6,686 nt of DNA. It comes from CAZXCK01 sp964639225 (GTDB lineage: Bacteria; Chloroflexota; Anaerolineae; Aggregatilineales; Phototrophicaceae). The stretch covers positions 1 to 6,686 of the forward strand of contig CAZXCK010000181.1 in assembly GCA_964639225.1 (NCBI GenBank). Direction: 5' to 3'. The position numbers and the translations under genes are program-made. Within the stretch, counting starts at the first letter, position 1; every line of letters begins with the position of its first letter. Below are positions 1 through 4,899 of the stretch, piece after piece. Below the pieces are notes generated by a model. That model was not told the origin of the DNA. It worked only from the letters and a program-made list of their open reading frames with translations, and did no database searches.

Positions 1-333
1 GCTCAGGTCTTTCATGCGGTCCTGCGCGGAGACGGTCAGCATGGGCGTACCGGAAGCCGGGAAGGTCGCCGAATGGCTGACGATCTCGCCGACGAACAAC
101 TGGTCCAGCGGGTCCGGCGCGTAGCCCATCAGCAGCGTTAGTTCGTTATCGAGCTTCAACAGGCTGTCATCCAGCCAGCGCAGGTTCTCGTTGACGATCT
201 GCAGATCGACACGGTCGGCGCCTTCCAGGCCGGTTTGCAGCGTCACACCGCTGATCGACGCGCGCAGCGCCGCCGGGGCCTGGCTGCCATTGATGCGTAT
301 GCTGAACTCCGGCGCGAAACGCAGATTCGCCAT
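1..333 (-). CDS. Phage late control D / VgrG-like hub protein (Pvc8/Afp8-like), 3' end cut by window
   Basis: An open frame of 111 codons starts at ATG 333-331 and runs off the left edge without a stop. The protein begins MANLRFAPEFSIRINGSQ and continues with a gpD-like pattern: a bounded beta strand, a predicted GVTLQTGLEGADRVDL segment, an LDNELTLLMGY segment and a VGEIVS strand. This is how the first beta domain of T4 gp27/P2 gpD-type hub proteins looks in eCIS (Pvc8). In that family the protein forms the central baseplate hub that carries the spike. The start lies 2 nt after the stop of the LysM gene, and a GAGGTG stretch sits about 11 nt upstream as a modest ribosome site. The order LysM protein then hub matches Pvc7-Pvc8. 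The C-terminal part, including any spike or gp5-like domain, is not visible. Confidence 0.85.
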   Translation of the reverse strand, partial: MANLRFAPEFSIRINGSQAPAALRASISGVTLQTGLEGADRVDLQIVNENLRWLDDSLLKLDNELTLLMGYAPDPLDQLFVGEIVSHSATFPASGTPMLTVSAQDRMKDLS

Positions 334-335
334 GA

Positions 336-1013
336 TTAACCAAACACCTCGCCAGATTGCGGATCACGATAAGGCAGCATAGGTATGAGCAGTTCCATGC
401 CCGGCGACAGGCTGCGCGGGTCGTCCAGACGGTTATACAGGGCGATGGGCCGCCACAGCGCCGGGTCGTCATAGACTTTGAAGGCGATGCCGCTCAGGGT
501 CTCGCCGTCGCTGACTGTGTACAGCTTGGAATAGTCGGCGGTCTCGCGCTTGATCTCGCGCGCTTCCAGGTCGATATTGCGGAACTCGTTGAACGTCACC
601 TGCAGGCGCGCCCGCACCGGGATGCCATCCTGCTTGAACATGACAAAGCGGGCGCTGGCATTGGCCAGTACGCAGGTAAACGCCAGCGATCCCCAGGTAA
701 ACAGGAGCACCGGCGGCGCGTGCGTCGTCGGGTCGATGTTCATCAGGTCGGTGATTTTGCGCAGCGAGTCGCGCACATCATCACCGGCGGCGGTCCCAGC
801 CCACGAGTGCGCCTCGTAGGTATCCAGCAGCAGTTCCATGTCCAGCGTCTGCGCGCCGCCGCTCACAAACTGGGTGATGGGCGCGCTGAGGCCGGGGACG
901 GTCGTCTGCGCGTAGTTCATCGTGCGCGCGACCGTGTACTCCTCCGGGTTGAACAGCACCGGGATGCGGTCGTTGGTCACGGTGTTGGTGATGAGTGCTC
1001 GTTCCATTGGCAT
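336..1013 (-). CDS. CIS tube/LysM baseplate protein (Pvc7/Afp7-like)
   Basis: This 225-aa protein has two parts. Residues about 1-155 resemble the N-terminal contractile-injection-system tube-type domain, with IPVLFNPEEYTVARTMNY at 17-34, the MELLLDTYE strand at 59-67, and VRARLQVTFNEF at 133-144. Residues about 164-212 are a LysM domain (YTVSDGETLSGIAFKVYDDP, then ALYNRL and LSPGMELLIP). In Afp/PVC particles this protein links the end of the tube to the hub and baseplate; the LysM is thought to mediate packing or carbohydrate contact. I chose the start at 1013 because AAGGA (1026-1022) lies 8 nt upstream; the alternative ATG at 1007 would be 14 nt away. The ribosome site is inside the last codons of the preceding gene, and the gap to that gene is 3 nt, so translational coupling is likely. 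Confidence 0.93.
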   Translation of the reverse strand: MPMERALITNTVTNDRIPVLFNPEEYTVARTMNYAQTTVPGLSAPITQFVSGGAQTLDMELLLDTYEAHSWAGTAAGDDVRDSLRKITDLMNIDPTTHAPPVLLFTWGSLAFTCVLANASARFVMFKQDGIPVRARLQVTFNEFRNIDLEAREIKRETADYSKLYTVSDGETLSGIAFKVYDDPALWRPIALYNRLDDPRSLSPGMELLIPMLPYRDPQSGEVFG

Positions 1014-1016
1014 CGG

Positions 1017-1805
1017 CTAATTCCTTCCCATGCGTTCCCGCTGGGCGATGATGCGCTGGTCAATGGCGCGGATCACCTGCTCGGTCAGTTCGCCGACATC
1101 GACCGGCGGCGGTCCAGCGGGCGAAGCGCGGCGAGCGACCGGCGCGGCGGATTCGCCAGGTACGTCCATCGCGGATGGCGATCGATCGCCATTGGCTGCC
1201 GGACCGCGCGCATACTCGCGGCTGATGGCCGGCAGCGGCGGCGGACTGGCTACCGTCTGCCGCCATGGCGATTCGTCACCGTTCGCCATGGCGGATGGCG
1301 AGCCATTCCCGGCTTCGACGCGGCGCGTGCTGGCGCTGATACGTTCCTCAGTACGGCTGGTACGGGTGACAATCTGCCGGGCCAGTATCTCGACCTGACT
1401 TTCCGTGCGCACCCGGCGCAGCAGCACCGCCCGCAGATGCGCATCCAGCGAAGTCTCGCCAGCGAGCACACGCGGCAGCGAACTGGCAATCTGCGCCGCA
1501 TCCGGCTCGGGTGCGACTGCCGAGCGCAGAAGGTTAAGCGTCAGCGCTACGTGGGCCGCATGGCTCGGCGCGGGTTCGGCCTGGCGGTAGATGCGCTGCA
1601 AGAACACGCCAAACGCCAGCCGCTGGTAGACGCGCTCCAGCATGCCTACCCGGCCCGGCATCGAGCCGCCATAACGCCCCAGCACCGACGCCGCGAAGGC
1701 TGCGGCGTTCGCTGGACCGGGCGCGGCCTGTCGAAAACGCTCGGCATGGCTGGCGCGGATGTCGCGCTGTACCCGTTTCAGGCGATTATGATCGTTGGCG
1801 GTCAT
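1017..1805 (-). CDS. Unrecognised eCIS operon protein, 262 aa, with Pro/Ser-rich repeat linker
   Basis: I do not recognise a named family over the full length. Residues 1-165 look mostly helical and rich in Ala, Arg and Leu, with no signal peptide or membrane segment. Residues about 165-235 form a low-complexity linker with two related units (NGSPSAM at 167-173 and NGDRSPSAM at 205-213) and a related NGDESP at 175-180. Residues 236-261 form a charged amphipathic helix (VDVGELTEQVIRAIDQRI, then IAQRERMGR). A similar LT..V...I..RI..ERER helix is, from memory, common at the C-terminus of small eCIS/phage operon proteins. The start is clear: its ATG overlaps the upstream stop as ATGA. Its place between the tail-assembly genes and the baseplate LysM gene suggests an assembly or baseplate accessory role, which is inference. 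It could also be a fast-evolving linker or adaptor specific to this lineage. Confidence 0.8.
   Translation of the reverse strand: MTANDHNRLKRVQRDIRASHAERFRQAAPGPANAAAFAASVLGRYGGSMPGRVGMLERVYQRLAFGVFLQRIYRQAEPAPSHAAHVALTLNLLRSAVAPEPDAAQIASSLPRVLAGETSLDAHLRAVLLRRVRTESQVEILARQIVTRTSRTEERISASTRRVEAGNGSPSAMANGDESPWRQTVASPPPLPAISREYARGPAANGDRSPSAMDVPGESAAPVARRASPAGPPPVDVGELTEQVIRAIDQRIIAQRERMGRN
1022..1026 (-). promoter_or_regulatory. Ribosome binding site deciding the LysM gene start
   Basis: AAGGA, 8 nt before ATG 1013, is embedded in the final Gly-Arg-Asn-stop codons of the upstream 262-aa gene. Its spacing favours the first of two near ATG codons (1013, not 1007). Confidence 0.7.
1171..1307. 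repeat. Cluster of short palindromic and direct repeats inside a coding sequence
   Basis: On the plus strand GCGGATGGCGA occurs at 1171-1181 and 1291-1301. Each copy is followed by GCCATT, but the first copy has 6 extra bases (TCGATC, 1182-1187), an in-frame two-codon difference (Asp-Arg). An exact 18-bp palindrome, ATGGCGATCGATCGCCAT, lies at 1175-1192. CGCCATGGCG (palindromic) occurs twice, at 1261-1270 and 1284-1293, and 1265-1271 can pair with 1283-1289. All copies are inside the linker-coding part of the 262-aa gene and keep its frame, so they encode the SPSAM / NGDxSP peptide units. No transposase or target-site duplication is seen. Confidence 0.8.
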
Positions 1806-2011
1806 CCCTCGTTGACCTTCCGGTTAATGTTCGAAATCTCACGGACCCAGCGCCGCCGGTCGTGGTGTTCCAGGTTCAGCAGGTCGCTTTGCGGCCAGTG
1901 AAAGTGATAGGCGATAAAAGCGACCTCCTCGAACAGCAGATCGAGCGGATAGCCTACGATCCCCGCGCGTCGTCCGTTGGAACCCCTGTCTGCGCCGGCG
2001 GCGCGCTCGCT
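1802..2011 (-). CDS. DUF6760-like domain, -1 frame extension of the tail-assembly gene (no own start codon)
   Basis: A frame ending at TGA 1804-1802 encodes a conserved-looking domain: YPLDLLFEEVAFIAYHFHWP, then SDLLNLEHHDRRRWVREIS and NINRKVNEG. I recognise this pattern (EEVA-IAYHFHW...L.HRRRWV.EI..IN) as DUF6760, a small domain encoded next to tail-assembly genes in eCIS clusters. The frame is open only from 2029, just after an in-frame TGA at 2032-2030, and contains no ATG, GTG or TTG before its stop. The simplest reading is a -1 frameshift at 2011-2017. Translation would then continue with Ser-Glu-Arg from 2011 and add 69 residues to the first 102 of the upstream protein, giving a 171-aa fusion. 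The stop overlaps the next ATG (ATGA). Alternatives are a rare start such as ATC/CTG, or a miscounted A-run (8 As would give a plain fusion). Confidence 0.85.
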   Translation of the reverse strand, partial: SERAAGADRGSNGRRAGIVGYPLDLLFEEVAFIAYHFHWPQSDLLNLEHHDRRRWVREISNINRKVNEG

Positions 2012-2316
2012 TTTTTTGGGCCGCTGCCGTCAAGCTGGTTAATCTCGTTATAGAAGTCCTGCAAATAGGCCAGATCAGCCGCAAACAATCCCTCGATGGT
2101 CTGCGGCGTGATGGGACTGACCGTTCCCAGCCGCGTGATGACCCGCGACAGCAGAATCACCACCAGATAAGCCGGGTTGGACTGCACACGCGGGTCACGC
2201 AGCGGCAGGATTTCGTCGGCGGCGGTCGCCAGCCGCATGATGCCGTTGCGATGAAGCTGGCCCTCGCCGTCGATGTAGCCCATGGGCAGCGTGAACTCGT
2301 ATTCGGTTTGCAGCAT
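1954..2316 (-). CDS. Phage-like tail assembly protein (chaperone), unshifted 120-aa product
   Basis: This 120-aa soluble protein begins MLQTEYEFTLPMGYIDGEGQ. It has the pattern GIMRLATAADEILPLRDPRV (25-44), AYLVVILLSRVITRLG (49-64) and IEGLFAADLAYLQDFYNEIN (74-93), which I recognise as the phage tail assembly protein seen in eCIS clusters after the tube gene. By analogy with phage tail-assembly chaperones it would guide tube or tape-measure assembly and would not be expected in the mature particle. The folded part ends near residue 95. The remaining zero-frame tail (GSGPKKASAPPAQTG...) is low complexity, which suits an unshifted end. Pro100-Lys101-Lys102 are encoded by the slippery site, where a -1 slip would swap the tail for the DUF6760-like domain. 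The ATG lies 1 nt after the tube stop, with GAGAGG about 10 nt upstream. Confidence 0.88.
   Translation of the reverse strand: MLQTEYEFTLPMGYIDGEGQLHRNGIMRLATAADEILPLRDPRVQSNPAYLVVILLSRVITRLGTVSPITPQTIEGLFAADLAYLQDFYNEINQLDGSGPKKASAPPAQTGVPTDDARGS
1992..2017 (-). promoter_or_regulatory. Probable programmed -1 ribosomal frameshift signal: A7 slippery heptamer plus hairpin
   Basis: On the mRNA strand, zero-frame codons read CCA AAA AAA GCG, giving the heptamer A AAA AAA (2017-2011) in the X XXY YYZ phase needed for tandem -1 slippage. After a 6-nt spacer (2010-2005) comes GCGCC-GCC-GGCGC (2004-1992), a stem of 5 G-C pairs with a 3-nt loop. This is the usual spacing for a stimulatory structure. 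A further GCGCG downstream could extend or compete with it. The -1 frame leads into the DUF6760-like domain. Phage tail-assembly chaperone genes (lambda G/GT, P2 E/E') use the same arrangement. Efficiency cannot be read from the sequence. Confidence 0.8.
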
Positions 2317-2317
2317 T

Positions 2318-2746
2318 TCAGCCCACCCTCTCGACGCCTTCGTGCACCAGCTCGACCTCTTCGACTGCCGTCTCGCTGCCGGTGGCGCTGAGGTCCGGCG
2401 CTTTGTAGCGCGTGGGCCACGCCTGGTAGAAGTTCCAGCGAGACACTTCTTCGCCCAGCCGGTTGAGCACGATAATCGAGCCGCTGCGCCGTTCGATGTT
2501 GCCCTGCACGGTCGAGCGATGCCAGTCGTAGAGACTGGTATCGCCGGTCAGCCCCCAGCGCAGGGTAATGTTGCTGTATTGGGTCTGGCCGGGCAGCTTG
2601 CGCGGCGTCGTGTTCTCGCCACCTTCGCGGTATTCGACCACATCGATGGTGGCATCCAGTCCGCTGACCTCGCTGAAACCGGCGCGTACAATGCCGTCGA
2701 TCTCGACGAGGAAGTTGTAATTCAGATACGGGTCCTGACGGGGCAT
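2318..2746 (-). CDS. Inner tube protein (T4 gp19-like; Pvc1/Pvc5-like)
   Basis: This 142-aa protein matches the usual tube-subunit size. It has the classic gp19-type start MPRQDPYLNYNFLVEIDG (1-18), followed by AGFSEVSGLDATIDVVEYREGG (22-43), then LPGQTQYSNITLRWGLT, YDWHR and an IIVLNRLGEEVSRWNFYQAWPTRYK segment ending in a VEEVELVHEG strand. Tube subunits stack as hexameric rings that form the rigid tube driven out when the sheath contracts. The start at 2746 is supported by GGGAG (2757-2753) with a 6-nt spacer. It follows the sheath gene by 38 nt, the usual sheath-then-tube order. Afp and PVC clusters carry several sheath and tube paralogs. Only one tube gene is in this window, though others could lie outside it. 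Confidence 0.95.
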   Translation of the reverse strand: MPRQDPYLNYNFLVEIDGIVRAGFSEVSGLDATIDVVEYREGGENTTPRKLPGQTQYSNITLRWGLTGDTSLYDWHRSTVQGNIERRSGSIIVLNRLGEEVSRWNFYQAWPTRYKAPDLSATGSETAVEEVELVHEGVERVG

Positions 2747-2760
2747 GAGATTCTCCCTTT

Positions 2761-2784
2761 CTGTGTGAGGCTCTGCGTCACAGG
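2761..2784 (-). other. Small hairpin candidate in the sheath-tube gap
   Basis: The mRNA can pair TGTGA (2782-2778) with TCACA (2768-2764) around a 9-nt loop, or alternatively CTGTG (2783-2779) with CACAG (2765-2761). No U-tract follows, so it is not a convincing terminator. It could protect an mRNA end or tune tube expression relative to sheath, but the stem is short and may be chance. Confidence 0.25.
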
Positions 2785-3960
2785 TTATTCACTGGCCGGT
2801 CCGGCGAGCTGCGAAATACGGAAGATGACGAACTCCGCCGGTTTGACGACAGCCACGCCGATCTCGATGATGACCTGCCCCAGTTCGCGGACTTCGGGCG
2901 GGTTGGTCGTCTCATCACAGCGGACGTAGAACGCCTGCTCCGGCGTGGTGCCGAAGAGCGCGCCATCGCGCCAGACGATCGTCAGGAAGGCCGTCACGGC
3001 GCGGACAATGCGCTGCCACAGCGGATGCGCGTTCGGCTCGAAGACGGCGAAGCGCGTCCCCTGTTCCAGCGAGGCGCCGATCATGTTCATCAGGCGGCGC
3101 GTGCTGATGTAGGTAAACTCGCCGTTGCTGTCGCCCAGGGTGCGCGCACCCCACACGCGGATATCGCCGTTGAAGCCGCGAATTACATTGATGCCGCGCG
3201 GATTGAGTCCGGCCTGCTCGTTCTTGGTCGTCAGATATTCCAGACCCAGCGCGCCGCGCACCACTTCGTTGGCTGGTGCCTTGTGAACGCCGCGCGTGCC
3301 ATCGACGCGGGCATATAACCCGGCCATATGTCCGCTGGGCGGCACAAAAATCTGCCCGTCGGTGATCGGATCGGCCACGCGCAGCCAGGGGAAATACAGG
3401 GCCGCGTACTGGCTGTTCTTGACCGTGTCGCCGGCGGTGTCCTGCAAAATACCGTTGACCGTCGCCTCGGTCGGGCGCTGGCTGTCGATGATGGCGAAAC
3501 GGTATTTGAGGTTTTCGCAGTGATCGATGACCGCGTCCTGAACCGCTTTGATGTTGGCCCCTGGCGCGGCGACGATAGCGATTTCGTCGATGCGGGCGAA
3601 CTCGCCCAGAGCGGCATTGACATCGCTGACACTGGACAGGTCGTCGACGCGAATCACCCAACAGCGGGTGCCGCCGTTGTTGAAGAAGCCAAACACGGCA
3701 TGGGCCAGTGTGCTGTTGGCGGCATGGAAATCGCCAAACTTGTTCTTGAACTGGTCGAAGCTGGTGACCAGCTCGGCGCTGTTGACCGATGCCAGCGTGT
3801 AGCGGTCGGTCTCGCTGCCGGGCCGGAGCGGCATCTGGAAACCGGCTGCAGTGGGGTCGACCACACCGATAAACCCGGCGGTGCTGGTCCCCAGTGGCGC
3901 GATGGGCGGAGTTCCCGGCACCTCTTCGACGTATACCCCTGGCGTCAAATAAACTGGCAT
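2785..3960 (-). CDS. Contractile tail sheath protein (Pvc2-4/Afp2-4-like)
   Basis: The 391-aa product starts MPVYLTPGVYVEEVPGTPPI, the standard sheath N-terminus, followed by APLGTSTAGFIGVV. Further sheath features are TSFDQFKNKFGDF near residues 67-79, VFGFFNNGGTRCWVIRV near 90-106, and a typical C-terminal domain with GINVIRGFNGDIRVWGARTL, a YISTRRLMNMI segment, NPPEVRELGQVIIEIGVAVV and PAEFVIFRISQ. Sheath subunits form the contractile outer cylinder; the N- and C-terminal arms make the interlinking mesh. I chose the ATG at 3960 over an in-frame TTG at 4002, because AAAGGA (3974-3969) sits 8 nt before it and the family starts with M-x-x-YLTPGVYVEE. The length is compact, without large surface insertions. 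A 75-nt gap separates it from the DUF4255 gene upstream. Confidence 0.97.
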   Translation of the reverse strand: MPVYLTPGVYVEEVPGTPPIAPLGTSTAGFIGVVDPTAAGFQMPLRPGSETDRYTLASVNSAELVTSFDQFKNKFGDFHAANSTLAHAVFGFFNNGGTRCWVIRVDDLSSVSDVNAALGEFARIDEIAIVAAPGANIKAVQDAVIDHCENLKYRFAIIDSQRPTEATVNGILQDTAGDTVKNSQYAALYFPWLRVADPITDGQIFVPPSGHMAGLYARVDGTRGVHKAPANEVVRGALGLEYLTTKNEQAGLNPRGINVIRGFNGDIRVWGARTLGDSNGEFTYISTRRLMNMIGASLEQGTRFAVFEPNAHPLWQRIVRAVTAFLTIVWRDGALFGTTPEQAFYVRCDETTNPPEVRELGQVIIEIGVAVVKPAEFVIFRISQLAGPASE

Positions 3961-4035
3961 GGCGTTGATCCTTTCTTTGTCATGTCCCGGTTGTTCGTAC
4001 AAGCGATAAACAATTGACCAGTGACTGTGTCAGCA
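3961..4035 (-). promoter_or_regulatory. 75-nt gap before sheath; weak promoter/operator candidate
   Basis: This is the longest intergenic stretch in the window and is more A/T-rich than its surroundings. On the mRNA strand it holds TGGTCA, a 15-nt spacer and TACGAA, which is only a weak sigma-70 match. It also has an inverted repeat TTGT-acga-ACAA (near 3991-4002) nested in a wider TTGTT...AACAA. An internal promoter boosting sheath and tube would make sense, because these are the most abundant subunits, but the sequence does not prove one. I see no terminator for the upstream gene. Confidence 0.25.
3969..3974 (-). promoter_or_regulatory. Ribosome binding site deciding the sheath start
   Basis: AAAGGA with an 8-nt spacer to ATG 3960. 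It falls inside what would be coding sequence if the in-frame TTG at 4002 were used, so it supports the shorter sheath. Confidence 0.7.
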
Positions 4036-4893
4036 TCAGACCTCCACATCGTAAGCGTCATCGGCGGCGCCCGGCACAGTGACAGCCTGCGTCGTCACCA
4101 CCGCGCCAGCGGTCACCTCCAGGTTATAGTTGCCCGCCTCCAGGCCGATGAACTGGAAGCGGCCATCCGTGCCGGTGGCGATGGTCACACCGTATTCGAC
4201 CAACCGCACCAGCGCGCCAGCGATCGGGTTATCGGTCCCAGCCTGAAGGACCGTGCCGCCGATCTGGAAAGTGGTGGTGAGCGTGCCGGGAATGGCGATG
4301 GCTTCCTCGGTATCGCCGCGTTTCATTTGCAGGCGCATCTCGCGGGTGATGACCGCCGGGCCTTCCTCGATGACCTGATTCAGGTCCAGGGCGATGGTCA
4401 CCACAACCGTAAACGACGGACGCGGCGCAATCCCCAATGCGGACCAGAACTCGCTGCTGCTCACCTGGCCGTCGGTCTGGGCGATCAGCGATGGCGGCGG
4501 GAATGGCTGCCCGGCGAGCGTCCCCTGCAGGAAGCTGCCGGGAATCACACCGAAGCGGCTGAACCACGCCAGCGCCAGCGCCAGCAGACGGTGTTCCTCG
4601 GCGATGCGAAGCGCGTCCGCCTGGTCGGACCAGGTGGTGACCAGATAGGTGCACTGCACCCGCAGCGGCGGCAGACGGCGGTTATACACACCACCGTTCT
4701 GCTCGATGATGGGCACCGGGTCGCGCAGTTCGCGGTGTTCGCGCACATCGACCAGGAACAGGCTAACGGTGGCCTGATCGGGCGCGAAATCGCGGTCCGG
4801 CGTCTCAAAGCTCACGTCGGCATTGCGCAGGGCCAGCGGCGCGCTGGCGTCGTTGAGTATGGCTTGCAGGGTGCTGTCGAGATCGTCAAACAT
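4036..4893 (-). CDS. DUF4255 cap/tail-terminator protein (Pvc16/Afp16-like) with C-terminal beta domain
   Basis: The 285-aa protein has two parts. Residues about 1-190 match the Pvc16 N-terminal (DUF4255) pattern: MFDDLDSTLQAILND, then VSFETPDRDFAP (27-38), VSLFLVDVREHRELRDP (43-59), YNRRLPPLRVQCTYLVTTWS (70-89) and HRLLALAL (101-108), ending in a strand near MRLQMKRG. In Afp/PVC this protein caps the distal end of the sheath and tube and sets particle length. Residues about 204-285 look like a carboxypeptidase-regulatory-like beta sandwich (IGGTVLQAGTDNPIAGALVR, GVTIATGTDGRFQFIGLEAG, NYNLEVTAG), which could decorate the particle tip or bind a partner. The ATG lies 6 nt after the membrane-protein stop, with GGAGTG about 9 nt upstream. 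Placement directly before the sheath gene is common in eCIS. Confidence 0.92.
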   Translation of the reverse strand: MFDDLDSTLQAILNDASAPLALRNADVSFETPDRDFAPDQATVSLFLVDVREHRELRDPVPIIEQNGGVYNRRLPPLRVQCTYLVTTWSDQADALRIAEEHRLLALALAWFSRFGVIPGSFLQGTLAGQPFPPPSLIAQTDGQVSSSEFWSALGIAPRPSFTVVVTIALDLNQVIEEGPAVITREMRLQMKRGDTEEAIAIPGTLTTTFQIGGTVLQAGTDNPIAGALVRLVEYGVTIATGTDGRFQFIGLEAGNYNLEVTAGAVVTTQAVTVPGAADDAYDVEV

Positions 4894-4899
4894 GATGGG

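Noticed and set aside
1175..1192. 18-bp palindrome as a transcription terminator or operator
   Set aside because: It is inside a coding sequence, has no loop spacing or U-tract, and belongs to a set of in-frame peptide-coding repeats.
357..1901. A 514-codon open frame on the plus strand
   Set aside because: It lies fully antisense to the hub, LysM, 262-aa and DUF6760-like genes, has no recognisable domain, and is rich in Arg, His and Gln as expected for a shadow frame in GC-rich DNA.
1839..2084. An 81-codon minus-strand open frame as a separate small gene
   Set aside because: It is the third frame over the tail-assembly/DUF6760 junction, is Arg-rich and low complexity, and has no family pattern; the -1 frame holds the conserved domain instead.
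3961..4002. Longer sheath starting at TTG 4002
   Set aside because: AAAGGA at 3974-3969 is well placed for ATG 3960, and sheath proteins normally begin at the M-x-x-YLTPGVYVEE position; the extra 14 residues look non-coding.
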